The position numbers and the translations under genes were made by a program. The notes under the pieces are model-generated. The model searched no databases. It had not been told where the DNA came from and saw only the letters and a list, made by a program, of their open reading frames with translations. Shown in pieces: positions 33,048 through 42,785 of a DNA stretch of 64,000 nucleotides; the stretch's first letter is position 1, and each line of letters begins with the position of its first letter. The DNA comes from Tetramitus jugosus (lineage: Eukaryota > Heterolobosea > Eutetramitea > Acrasida > Vahlkampfiidae), in NCBI GenBank assembly GCA_937625935.1, contig OW569348.1, positions 124,001 to 188,000 of the forward strand, read 5' to 3'.

Positions 33048-35030
33048 ATGTCTCAAGACACAAACGCTGTAATCAGTCAACTTGAATCCTATTTGAAGTC
33101 ATTGCAAGACAATGCTGAACAATTGAAGAATGCTTCTGCTGATGATGCCGTTAAGCTTGCCTCTGAGCTCCTCTCCCAAGTCATTACTGTTGATGAGGAA
33201 TCATTCATCAACTCTGTGTTGGACGCTGCCATTGACAGTGATCAAGCAGAACAATTGTTTGAACAATTGTTGAAGGAGAGACCAATGACCAAGTCTAGCT
33301 CCAAGAAGTTGGGTGCTCGTGTCAAGGCCATGAAGAAGAAGAAGGAGAAGAAGGCTTCTCAACCAGCAAAGACGACTACTGCCAACAGTGGTGCATCCAG
33401 TGTCAATGAAGAAGACCTTGACCCATCCAAGTATTATGAAATTAGAGCAAGAACCATTAAGCAAATGGAAGAGAGTGGTGAATTGGATGCTTTCCCTCAC
33501 AAGTACCACACTGATACATCCATTCCTGCATTTGTTGAAAAGTATGCAAATGCTGTGGAGGCTGGATCAAGACTTGAAGGCAACGAACACGTGACATCAT
33601 TGGCCGGACGTATCATGACCAAGAGATCTGCCGGTAAGCTCGTCTTTTATGGATTGCAAGGTGAAGGAAAGACGCTTCAGATTTTGTCCGATGTGTCCTC
33701 TTATGAGGGTGGACAAGAAGCATTCACCAAGATTCACAACTTGTTGAGAAGAGGTGACTTGGTCGGTGTGCAAGGTTTCCCTGGAAAGAGTAAGGCTGGT
33801 GAATTGTCCATTGTACCAACCAAGTTGACTCTGTTGGCGCCATGTTTCCACATGCTTCCAAAGTCTCACTACGGTTTCAAGAATCAAGAGACAAGATATC
33901 GTCAGAGATACCTAGATCTCATTATGAACTTGCAGAGCAGAGACACATTTATCAAGAGAAGCAAGATTATTTCCTATTTGAGAAGATTTTTGACCAAGAG
34001 AGGATTCATTGAGGTGGAGACTCCAATGATGAACATGATTGCCGGTGGTGCCAACGCCAAGCCATTCATTACTCATCACAATGACTTGAACCTTGACTTG
34101 TACATGAGAGTGGCTCCAGAGTTGTATTTGAAGCAATTGATTATCGGTGGTATGGAAAGAGTGTTTGAGATTGGTAAGAACTTTAGAAATGAGGGTATTG
34201 ATATGACTCACAACCCAGAGTTCACTGCCTGTGAATTCTATTGGGCATATGCTGATTACCAAGATCTCATGACTGTCACTGAACAATTGCTCAGTGGTAT
34301 GGCACTCATGGTCAACGGTGTTGAGAATTATGACGATATGAGCGAAGAGGAGAAGGCAAAGATTCCTGAAGACAAGTTTAACATTACACTGAGATTGCCT
34401 CATCATGAAGAAGATACCATCATCTCCTTCAAGCCTCCATTCAAGAGAATTCCAATGATCAAGTCCTTGGAAGAACGATTGAACATTGTTTTCCCACCTG
34501 ATTTGGAGTCTCAAGAGTGCCAAGAGTTGCTCATGAAGGTTCACAAGGAGCACAAGCTCGATTGCGTGCCTCCTCTGACTGTTTCCCGTCTGTTGGACAA
34601 CTTGGTTGGTGAATTCTTGGAACCAGACTGTATTCAACCTGCTTTCATTACTGAACATCCAGGTCTCATGTGTCCATTGGCCAAGTGGCACAGAAGCGAT
34701 CGTCGTTTGACCGAGAGATTCGAGCTCATGATTGCTGGAAAGGAAGTCTGTAACTCATACACTGAATTGAATCAACCATTTGTTCAAAGAAACTGCTTCC
34801 AAGATCAAATGAAGGCTAAGGCTCTAGGTGACGAAGAAGCCAACGATATCGATGAAGATTTCTGTACTGCTCTAGAGTACGGATTGCCTCCAACTGCTGG
34901 ATGGGGTCTTGGTTTGGACAGAATGTGTATGATCTTGGCAAACAACTTCAACATTAAGGAAGTTATCTTGTTCCCTGCCATGAAGCCTTTGGATCAACCA
35001 AAGCAAGCAGCTCCAACTCAACAACAATAA
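33048..35030 (+). CDS. KARS: Lysyl-tRNA synthetase, class II
   Basis: Charges tRNA-Lys. 660 residues, intronless. The N-terminal 110 residues are eukaryote-specific: helical, ending in a [10 protein letters not shown] basic stretch that aids tRNA binding. The OB-fold anticodon-binding domain follows ([20 protein letters not shown]). The class II catalytic core has motif 1 around [15 protein letters not shown], motif 2 [20 protein letters not shown], and motif 3 [13 protein letters not shown]. Lysine-specific landmarks such as YRQRYLDLI are present. No signal or transit peptide is apparent, so it is probably cytosolic. The ATG follows an A/C-rich leader. A 3' gap of only 96 bp separates the stop from the kinesin ATG. 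Confidence 0.97.
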   Translation: MSQDTNAVISQLESYLKSLQDNAEQLKNASADDAVKLASELLSQVITVDEESFINSVLDAAIDSDQAEQLFEQLLKERPMTKSSSKKLGARVKAMKKKKEKKASQPAKTTTANSGASSVNEEDLDPSKYYEIRARTIKQMEESGELDAFPHKYHTDTSIPAFVEKYANAVEAGSRLEGNEHVTSLAGRIMTKRSAGKLVFYGLQGEGKTLQILSDVSSYEGGQEAFTKIHNLLRRGDLVGVQGFPGKSKAGELSIVPTKLTLLAPCFHMLPKSHYGFKNQETRYRQRYLDLIMNLQSRDTFIKRSKIISYLRRFLTKRGFIEVETPMMNMIAGGANAKPFITHHNDLNLDLYMRVAPELYLKQLIIGGMERVFEIGKNFRNEGIDMTHNPEFTACEFYWAYADYQDLMTVTEQLLSGMALMVNGVENYDDMSEEEKAKIPEDKFNITLRLPHHEEDTIISFKPPFKRIPMIKSLEERLNIVFPPDLESQECQELLMKVHKEHKLDCVPPLTVSRLLDNLVGEFLEPDCIQPAFITEHPGLMCPLAKWHRSDRRLTERFELMIAGKEVCNSYTELNQPFVQRNCFQDQMKAKALGDEEANDIDEDFCTALEYGLPPTAGWGLGLDRMCMILANNFNIKEVILFPAMKPLDQPKQAAPTQQQ

Positions 35031-35066
35031 ATTTATTCTTGAACTGATAAACCGAAGCATCGGTTA

Positions 35067-35080
35067 TTTTGGCGCCAAAA
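35067..35080. promoter_or_regulatory. E2F-like 14-bp perfect palindrome before KIF9
   Basis: TTTTGGCGCCAAAA, 45 bp upstream of the KIF9 ATG and 36 bp after the lysyl-tRNA synthetase stop. Best match to the motif in the window. Confidence 0.5.
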
Positions 35081-35125
35081 AGAACGAACTGTCCCATTGC
35101 GGCAAGCTCAGAAAACACAGCACTC

Positions 35126-37583
35126 ATGCCCAAGTCAACAGTGAAGGTTATTGTGCGAACGAGACCAACATCTCAGTTTGCACACGATAATTTGGAAATC
35201 AAGGATGGAGCAAAGGTATTATCGAAGGTTTACTTTTCTTCGGCAGGTTTAGTTCGTGCCTAACATTTCCTTATCTTTTCGTATGACAGTCAATAGTTGT
35301 TAATCTTCCCAAAAGGGATAGCGTCTCATTCGTAAATAACCAAAGAGATAACTATGTTTTCAAGTTTGATGGCATTTTACACAATTCTTCTCAGGAAGCA
35401 GTGTTTGAAGAGTGCGCAAGAGAAATTACAGCCAATGCGATCGAGGGTTACAATGGTACGATACTTGCGTACGGCCAAACGGGAGCAGGAAAAACTTTTA
35501 CAATGGTAAGTGAAATCAATGTTGAAAGACTTTGCATTTCTGATCTAAGCTATAGTTGAATATGATATAGACAGGTGCCACTTCCAATTACAAGAAGCGA
35601 GGCTTGATTCCCAGAGTGATCGAACACGTATTTTATGAGGTGAACAACCGTCCAGAGAAATCGTTTCATATATCAATGAGTTATTTAGAGATTTACAACG
35701 AGTCTCTTTTTGATTTACTAAACGCCGGGAACATTAACGATATCGATCAAAGTGATTTGGAACCGAGTCAATCAGATGAATCAATTCAGATAATGGAGGA
35801 TTCTACGAATACTGTTTTTGTCAGAGGACTATCGAAACATACTGTCATGAACGAAGAAGAGGCACTGAGCCTGATGTTTGAAGGAGAGGCGAATAGAGCC
35901 GTATGTGAACATCAACTCAACAAAGCCTCTACGAGATCTCATTGTGTTTTTACCATTTACTTAGAGAGTAGAAGTAGGGTCGAGTCTGAAGGAAGAACGA
36001 CTATTTCAAAGCTGAATTTGGTAGATCTAGCCGGGTCAGAGAGAGTGGGAAAAACAAATTCTAATGGAGTTGTGTTGCGTGAAGCAATGTGTACGTAATG
36101 TGTAACATAGTTCTTTCTTGTCACATTCAAATTCAACTTGACAACTAACGAACACGAATAACAGATATCAACAAATCTCTTACTTTTTTGGAGCAGGTGG
36201 TCATTGCATTGTCCAATCCTTCGAGGGATCACATACCATATAGACAATCCAAATTGACTCATTTTCTAAAAGATTCACTAGGAGGAAATTGCAAGACTTT
36301 AATGATTGCAAATATTTGGGGCGAATCCTCTCAGATTGAAGAAACTCTATCGACACTTAAGTTTGCGAATAGAATGATGAGAGTATCCAATAACCCTCAA
36401 GTAAACGAGCATATGAATCCAGAGGCTTTAATCAAAAAGTATGAGAAACATATTAAAGATCTCAAACAAGAGTTGGCAATGTATGATCAGTTGAAAGGAG
36501 TTTCTCTAGTTAGCTATGACCCATACACTGACGATCAGAAGTTTGAGTTACGACAACAAGTTAGAAAGTACATAGATGATGAATTAGAGAGTTTAGAGGT
36601 ATTTGCTTATTGTTTTATCATTAACCTAACCTAGCAGTTAATCTTGACAAGTTTTTTAGATCAAAAATGTACGACACATTATTGAAATATTCATTGCTTT
36701 TAAAATCATTGTGAAAGAGGCAGAGTCCAATCGAGATATCTACGAGAGATCTCTGGCTGTGAGATCAAGAGTTCACAACCGAGAGGGTCAAAATCTTGAA
36801 TCAAGTCAATTAAGCCTTGATGAGGGAGATGGAGTAGGGGAAGTAGAACTCAGTCAAGGATTTGGCACAGGAGTTGCAATGCCAAGTACAAAGTACAAAG
36901 CAAAGCAGAGTCATAAAGAGGGTAAACAAGTGGGTAGCAAACCCGCTGTCGACACTCCCGTGGCACCACCTAAGACGAACAACATTTCAATCATCCAACC
37001 AATCACACCAATGGACAAAAGTGAAGCTTATGAGAAGTTTAAAATAGAAGATGGAAAGGAAGAGTTCGAAGGGTTAAGGGATAATACCGTGCTCTTGAAA
37101 GAAAAAAGACGGGGGTTGAAGGACACAATAGCTCAACTTAATGAAGCAAAGAAAAAAATTGAAGATTGTAAACAGAAGATTGAAGCAAAGAGAATGGAGA
37201 ATACTGGTAAAGATGATGACATTGTGGATCAGGAAGAAATGATGATATTTAACATACTTAAGGATGCAAAAACACGATACAAAGAACTATTGGAGGAGAG
37301 ACGGAATTCCAAGAACGAGATTGACTTCATCTCGAAGAGCTTGGAAACTACGCGCGTGAGATTAGTAAATCAATTTGAGGAGTGGTATGAACGTCAGTTT
37401 GGTGTTTCGATATCTCTCTCATCCCCAAATAGTGGACATGAGCCATTGAAGGATGATGATATCAATGAGTTTGAAACTAACACTGCCGAGGACCCAGAGG
37501 GTTATGCTTTCCACAGAGCGAGGAAAAAGACAAAACAACTTTCTGGTCGTGTAAAAATGCCACCAATAAATAAAAGGAGATAA
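35126..37583 (+). CDS. KIF9: Kinesin-9 (KIF9/KLP1-type) flagellar motor, five exons
   Basis: N-terminal motor of the kinesin-9 family, which in Chlamydomonas (KLP1) and animals works in the axoneme and central pair. Exons: 35126-35215, 35290-35505, 35571-36090, 36165-36598, 36660-37583; phases agree, giving 727 residues. The motor starts STVKVIVRTRPTSQFAH. The P-loop is GYNGTILAYGQTGAGKTFTM. Switch I is NKASTRSHCVFTIYLES and switch II is LVDLAGSER; YINKSLTFLEQ and YRQSKLTHFLKDSLGGNCK follow. KIF9-specific agreement extends beyond the motor: ELAMYDQLKGVSLVSYDPY, GFGTGVAMPS, SEAYEKFKIEDGKEE, EEMMIFNILKDAK and FEEWYERQF, all matching positions in animal KIF9. The intron phase-1 join (AM-T/AT-INK) restores the conserved loop. 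Confidence 0.93.
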
Positions 37584-37590
37584 CAATATC

Positions 37591-40167
37591 TTAAGAGGTG
37601 TAGTGGTTGTCTTTACTCGATGTTGATATTAGAGAGTCATCCAACAAAATTTTCGTCCTACTCATAGCTAATCCAACAACCTTTGATGTTTTTGTACTTG
37701 TTAAGGTTCCATCTGGCTTCGCGTAAAGTGTTTGACCTGGAACGATATTGCCACCTAAACCACGGGAAAGCTGTAGTAGGCCCTTATGACAAACTGTGGT
37801 TGAAGATACGGATCCAAATGAGGAGGCACCTTGAGTACTGATTCCAAGAACAGTTATCCCTCCATGCCATCTGACACTTTCACTAAGAATTGAAAACTCC
37901 CCGGTATCTGATTTCAAAAGTGAAACTATGAGGAACTCGTTCCAGCATGAACGATAATAGGTTGGCTTTTGAATTATCATGGTTGATAATAAGCTATTGC
38001 CTCCATTTGTGATTGAGCCTTTTGAATGATAAGCATGCCGATACGGCAAAGAACATGACATTTGAGTTTGCTGAGACACTGCGCACATAGATGTATAGAA
38101 TTGTCCATCATTGTGGTAATTAATTGCGTACATTGTTTGGGAACAGTTGGAGGTTAGACACCCAATATCGCTCGCACTACTTAACAGTACAATCGCTTGT
38201 GGATCTACATCTTCACGAATGTTAACAAGTGCGCCCAGTGACTGTGGTTCATCACCAAGAACGAGTTGATTGTTATTGTTCATGTAGCCGAGAATAAAGT
38301 TTGCTCGACAATGAATAATAAACGAACCATCACAATCTGTTCTCAGTTGATAATTGTACTTTGCATTGTACGAAAAAATATCGGATCCAGCATAATGGGG
38401 ACAATTAATCATTTGTGAGTCAATCACTCGATACTTTTGATCGTATTCTATCGCATAAATATAACCATTCGCTACGACAAGCACATAAGAATCGGTCACG
38501 ATTGAAATATCTGCACTGTACAGCTCATCGTCAGTATCTTGTCCTGCATTCGTCAGTGATATTGTGCCATTTTTTGTCCATGTTCCATTAGTCGAATGAT
38601 ACGAAAACCAATCAACATTATAACGTCTATTATACTCACTGCCGTTCGGTTGATCGTACAGCACAAGGACACGGAATGGAGAAATGCAAACCATCTTTGT
38701 GGACCATATTCTCTCCTCTGTGTATACTGCCTTTGCTATTGTTGTGGAATTGGTATCGAACACGAATTGATCATTCTCGATATTCACTGTGATGAGTTTC
38801 AGTTGCATGACTTGCGATTCTTGGTCAATGAACGAAAACAAAATGGCCATCTCCGACTGGTAGACACTTGTCTCGTTCGATGAAGATTCTCTGTAGTTTA
38901 ATGATTGAACAGAGCGAATCTCAATAGATGACGTCTCAATCGATGACTCACAATGTCTTAAATCATCCATCATTTCACGATGATTATTCTTATTATTCTT
39001 GTTAGTATTAGAATAGGTATGCTCTCTCTTGAAAGCTCTGCGACTGCTTCTTCTTCTTCGTTGCCGCTCTGTCGATTGATCAAGAGTGGATCGAGAGAGA
39101 GGCCTCACATAGATGCAACCATCTGATCCACTGTAGACCATGAATGACGAATAGTAATAATTCTTTTGATTGTTGGCAAATGTGCTTGTGTTGTTGTCCC
39201 CATTGGATTCAAACGGAAATTGAATCAAGTAGCTCGATGTGATATTGCAGTTGGTAATCTCAGCAGCAGCAACATGACTACTACTCTCACCATTCTCCAT
39301 ATTCCAATAGCGCAACACCATATCATCATCCATTGTTGTCTTTCTGCCATAATCCATAATAGACTCTTGTTGCTGTTCATGCTTATAGATGGGACTGATG
39401 GAAAGCCATTGCATCGATTCGGTATCAAATGTGGCTGCACCCTGTCTCACCACTCCATTCACACTGCTGACAATAGAGTTGATTTGAACATTGTGATTGA
39501 GATCAATGGACAATCGTGACTCAAAATAGTTGTGATAGGGATAGAGAACGAGATAGAGCAACAAAGAGACACAAATGCCCAGAACGGTCAACATGGTCAA
39601 CCACAGTAGAACAGTGAGCATGAGACCAAGTGTCAACTTTGTGGACAATCGACTCAATCTCAATGAAAAAATCTCTCTCAACAATCGATCACCAGAGCTC
39701 GTTGTGGTGGTTGCTGCTGCAGTAGGGGTCGCAGGTGCACTGTTCGAATGATGAACACTGTTGCTGCCGTATTGGACGTGAGAAGTGGAGACGAGCAGTG
39801 GTGGTTGGTGGTGGTGGTGGTCTTTGGCAGAGGAGGAGGAAGTGGTGGAGCTGTTGCTGTTTGAGTGAGGACGAGTTGTTACTGCAGTCGTGGTGGTTGT
39901 TGCTGCTGATGATGATGCTGATGAAGTGGTAGTAGTAGTAGTCGATTTCTTATTGTGAGTTGCGGAGGATGACTTTTTGTTGCCGCCGCTGGTAGCTTCC
40001 GAAGAAGAATGGTTCCCAAGAAGGGGAGTTGAGGCTGTTGTGGATGGCATGGCGGTGGTTCTTGGAGAAACAAGGCTACCCTTTGTGTTTTGCTTGCTGC
40101 TCTTGTTATTGTTGTTGTCTGACGATGATGTTGGTGATGTGTTTTTTTTAGCTTTGGTAGTCGTCAT
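37591..40167 (-). CDS. Single-pass membrane protein with large unknown ectodomain
   Basis: 858 residues from the first ATG (40167; the open frame to 40212 has no ATG). The N-terminal 180 residues are Ser/Thr/Asn/His low complexity and probably cytoplasmic. A strong hydrophobic segment follows (about 190-222: LTLGLMLTVLLWLTMLTVLG plus ICVSLLLYLVLY), consistent with a type II signal anchor. The remaining 630 residues are rich in Asn-glycosylation sequons and short beta-like stretches, with Cys pairs such as SDIGCLTSNCSQT. No family was recognised; a beta-propeller is possible. The stop lies 7 bp from the kinesin stop, tail to tail. Confidence 0.7.
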   Translation of the reverse strand: MTTTKAKKNTSPTSSSDNNNNKSSKQNTKGSLVSPRTTAMPSTTASTPLLGNHSSSEATSGGNKKSSSATHNKKSTTTTTTSSASSSAATTTTTAVTTRPHSNSNSSTTSSSSAKDHHHHQPPLLVSTSHVQYGSNSVHHSNSAPATPTAAATTTTSSGDRLLREIFSLRLSRLSTKLTLGLMLTVLLWLTMLTVLGICVSLLLYLVLYPYHNYFESRLSIDLNHNVQINSIVSSVNGVVRQGAATFDTESMQWLSISPIYKHEQQQESIMDYGRKTTMDDDMVLRYWNMENGESSSHVAAAEITNCNITSSYLIQFPFESNGDNNTSTFANNQKNYYYSSFMVYSGSDGCIYVRPLSRSTLDQSTERQRRRRSSRRAFKREHTYSNTNKNNKNNHREMMDDLRHCESSIETSSIEIRSVQSLNYRESSSNETSVYQSEMAILFSFIDQESQVMQLKLITVNIENDQFVFDTNSTTIAKAVYTEERIWSTKMVCISPFRVLVLYDQPNGSEYNRRYNVDWFSYHSTNGTWTKNGTISLTNAGQDTDDELYSADISIVTDSYVLVVANGYIYAIEYDQKYRVIDSQMINCPHYAGSDIFSYNAKYNYQLRTDCDGSFIIHCRANFILGYMNNNNQLVLGDEPQSLGALVNIREDVDPQAIVLLSSASDIGCLTSNCSQTMYAINYHNDGQFYTSMCAVSQQTQMSCSLPYRHAYHSKGSITNGGNSLLSTMIIQKPTYYRSCWNEFLIVSLLKSDTGEFSILSESVRWHGGITVLGISTQGASSFGSVSSTTVCHKGLLQLSRGLGGNIVPGQTLYAKPDGTLTSTKTSKVVGLAMSRTKILLDDSLISTSSKDNHYTS

Positions 40168-40560
40168 GATTAGCTCACCGTGTTGAATGAAAAGAAGGAG
40201 ATACGAGCTCACAAGTGATACTAAGATCTAATCTGTTTGTGTGAAAGGACAACAAATCAAGATGTCCTCCACTCGCTACGGATGATCATGAATGTCCCCA
40301 ATGATGAGTCCAATTCGCCATGCAGGTTCCATTCCAGACATTGCCACCTTTTTGATTTCTCGCTAGAATCTTGAACATTCAACCAAGTGGATATTTGTCG
40401 CGGTTACAAATCTTTCTCTTCCATGTGAATTTCTCCTCCTCCCAACAAACAACACGAAAAAAAAAGCAACACCTGTGCACGACAAGAACGTACCATAAAT
40501 CACTCAAACGAAAAAATGAAGAAGTCTGAAATTTGCATGATGGGTTCGTAATCTCCAACA

Positions 40561-40915
40561 ATGTTGATATCTACTTTTGTGACCGGTGGTAATGATACTG
40601 ACAAACAATATTCTCCTTCTTATCTTTCCATATCTGATTGATTTCAACTTGTTTTAACAAAAAACAGGCGGTGGTGCTATTGCTGTTTTTGCTGCTTTTA
40701 GTGCAGCTATCCTCGTATTCTTTGGAGGATGCATCTTGGGAGACACTCTTCCATTCCATTTGATGTTCCACAATGAAGATCACAACAGAAAGGCTAAGGG
40801 ATGGGGTGTTATGATTGCTGCCGCTATTTATGCAGTTGCATGTGCAATTGGTGTTGCTATGACTTTTGCTGGTAGAGCTTTGGCAAAGAGAGAGGAACAA
40901 CAACTACAGCGATAA
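40561..40915 (+). CDS. Small spliced two-TM protein (91 aa), unknown
   Basis: Exon 1 is 40561-40588 (nine codons plus one base); the intron is 79 bp (GTAATG...ACAG) and exon 2 is 40668-40915. The split Gly codon reads through to GGGAIAVFAAFSAAILVFF, a first membrane helix. A short loop with LPFHLMFHNEDHNRKAKGW follows, then a second helix (GVMIAAAIYAVACAIGVA) and a basic/Gln tail (AKREEQQLQR). The 5' context CCAACAATG is good. Size and topology resemble V-ATPase subunit e or small mitochondrial/ER subunits, but conserved residues of those families are not clear, so no function is assigned. It was found by reading the sequence rather than from a long ORF. Confidence 0.65.
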
Positions 40916-41069
40916 ATACCTTGATTTGTCTCTAGAGACGTATATTGCATCATTTGATGAGGCGCCCATTGTGTGAGCTTTTATTGCGAGCGTCTGATCC
41001 CTTCAGAGAGTAGACAGATAACATGTTTGTGCAAACAAACAAAAGTAAACACTTTGAACCAGTTTTTTT

Positions 41070-42725
41070 TCAGGAAACAGCTTTATTCCGCGATGATTCG
41101 ATGAATTCTTTAGTTTGTTGCAGTGAGGTATATCTGTGATAGTTGATTGGATAGAAGTTCCTAGTTCTTGTTGTCTTGGTGTTGTTAAAGTTTGAATCTG
41201 TGTCTGTAGTTCGATTCTGATAGCTGTCCATGTTTTGTTGAAAACGTAGTTGATTCATTGCCAGGCTCATTTGAATTAGGCCGAGTTCTCTTCTGTACCA
41301 ATCGTTAAGAGACAGTTGATACATTTGAATGAAGCGAGAAGTGCTGCTTATGTCTGTTGGAGAGAAACCAATCGTCTGTTCTAGAGCTGCAAAGTAGGAA
41401 GGAGCTTCCTGTTTAGGCACGTCACTGACAGTGTTTCCAAAAGTCATAAACTTACTAAAAGATGGAGGTTCAGTTTGGGTGGCTCCTTCGGAGAGAACAA
41501 GAGTGGGACTGATGGTCTGTGTTTGTGTCTCAACGTAGTTCGGAAAAAAACTGTTCTCAGGCGTCAAGTTTTCGAGCTCGGTTTGAGTGCAGCAATCTGC
41601 TTTCAGAGAAGTTGCTGCTGTTTGATCATTAGAAAGGGAAACATTAGAAGCTTCAGGAATGTGACCTTGTGATACGTTTCCCGAGCCGAGGAGCTCCTCT
41701 TCATTGAGATCTTCCAAATTGTCGAACTCATCTTCGAAGTCTGAAAACTCAGTCTCCAACGTACTGTATGTTACATTTTGTGCATATGGTTTGATTTCGG
41801 AGGTTAAAGCCGAAGTATCTTGTATTTCGGCCAAAAAGTCCTCATCTAACTCCTCCAACTCTTCTTCAAACTCTTCTTCGATAATCGATTCTTCCTCATG
41901 CTCATACTCTTCTAACACTTCCGAATATTGTTCAGATGGGACACTGTCTTGGACAGAATCCTCATGCTGCCGGTATCCAAGCGAGTGATCAATGTTGTCC
42001 ACATATTCGGATATTTCCTCAATATTGTGAGAAAACACTGATGATTCGCTCGCAATCGACTCTGTGAGTGATTGTTCAATAACAACAGAATTCTTTCTTA
42101 ATCGTAATGAATCATCCATCTCTTTTTCTTGCAGAAAGCTGCTGTAGGTTTCAAAACTACCAAAAATATCCCTATGATCGATAGCTGTCTCGATTGTTGA
42201 CACAGAATTATTCGACTGAATCAGATCGTTGACACTAAATCGAACGTTCTTAAGAATATCCTCAGAAGATGATGAGTTGTTATCTTCATCCATAGGAAGT
42301 CGATCAAGGACAACATCACCACTATTCCGAATGGGAATAGTGGAGCTCGAATTGAAAACTAAACTGCTACGATTAGATAACACATCATCTGAGTCAAATG
42401 ATTCACTCATATCTTCCCAAGCTTTGGTCTTCTTGAGAGAGTTTGTTTCATAATGAGCCCAGCGAGAGGATTCAGCTGGAATTTGCATCGGAGGAGCACT
42501 CATACTGTTGGAGGCGAGCCTTTGAAGAAAGTCAGCACTAAAGTTCAAATTTGAACTTCCCAAAGTAGGGTTCATAACCGAACTGTTGTTTCTAGATTTC
42601 ATTTTGTTGTATGGATCATTTTCAAAGAAATCATCATTCGTAATCTGAATCCCAATATCTACCTCCTCCAGAATCTTTTTCGATGATGTTTTCCTGCGGG
42701 TACTGGCTGCTCCCTTTTTCTTCAT
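41070..42725 (-). CDS. Acidic protein with DUF4614-like C-terminus
   Basis: 551 residues, one exon. Most is disordered and very acidic (EEEFEEELEELDEDF around 285-300), with repeated TQTE/TQTQT patches. The C-terminal 100 residues are ordered: a long helix (FIQMYQLSLNDWYRRELGLI), then YHRYTSLQQTKEFIESSR, resembling the C-terminal domain of human C19orf44 (DUF4614), where a helix precedes a 'Y.YTTLEETKEYI' motif. That similarity is from memory of the family and needs a profile search. An E2F-like site sits 33 bp upstream. Confidence 0.55.
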   Translation of the reverse strand: MKKKGAASTRRKTSSKKILEEVDIGIQITNDDFFENDPYNKMKSRNNSSVMNPTLGSSNLNFSADFLQRLASNSMSAPPMQIPAESSRWAHYETNSLKKTKAWEDMSESFDSDDVLSNRSSLVFNSSSTIPIRNSGDVVLDRLPMDEDNNSSSSEDILKNVRFSVNDLIQSNNSVSTIETAIDHRDIFGSFETYSSFLQEKEMDDSLRLRKNSVVIEQSLTESIASESSVFSHNIEEISEYVDNIDHSLGYRQHEDSVQDSVPSEQYSEVLEEYEHEEESIIEEEFEEELEELDEDFLAEIQDTSALTSEIKPYAQNVTYSTLETEFSDFEDEFDNLEDLNEEELLGSGNVSQGHIPEASNVSLSNDQTAATSLKADCCTQTELENLTPENSFFPNYVETQTQTISPTLVLSEGATQTEPPSFSKFMTFGNTVSDVPKQEAPSYFAALEQTIGFSPTDISSTSRFIQMYQLSLNDWYRRELGLIQMSLAMNQLRFQQNMDSYQNRTTDTDSNFNNTKTTRTRNFYPINYHRYTSLQQTKEFIESSRNKAVS

Positions 42726-42757
42726 CTCTTGTTTTGGGCGGGTACGTAGTTTGATGT

Positions 42758-42768
42758 GGCGCGAAAAA
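42758..42768. promoter_or_regulatory. E2F-like site TTTTTCGCGCC (minus strand)
   Basis: On the minus strand it reads TTTTTCGCGCC, a classical TTTSGCGC site, 33 bp upstream of the ATG at 42725 in a 60 bp gap between tandem genes. A second GC-rich patch (TTTTGGGCGGG) is at 42732-42742. Confidence 0.45.
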
Positions 42769-42785
42769 TCACCAAGATTTATTGC

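Noticed and set aside
33836..33846. TTGGCGCCA inside lysyl-tRNA synthetase
   Set aside because: Lies mid-CDS and is explained by coding sequence; not counted among promoter E2F-like sites.
40668..40915. V-ATPase subunit e as identity for the small two-TM gene
   Set aside because: Topology fits, but the family's conserved NP/P motifs after TM2 are not visible.
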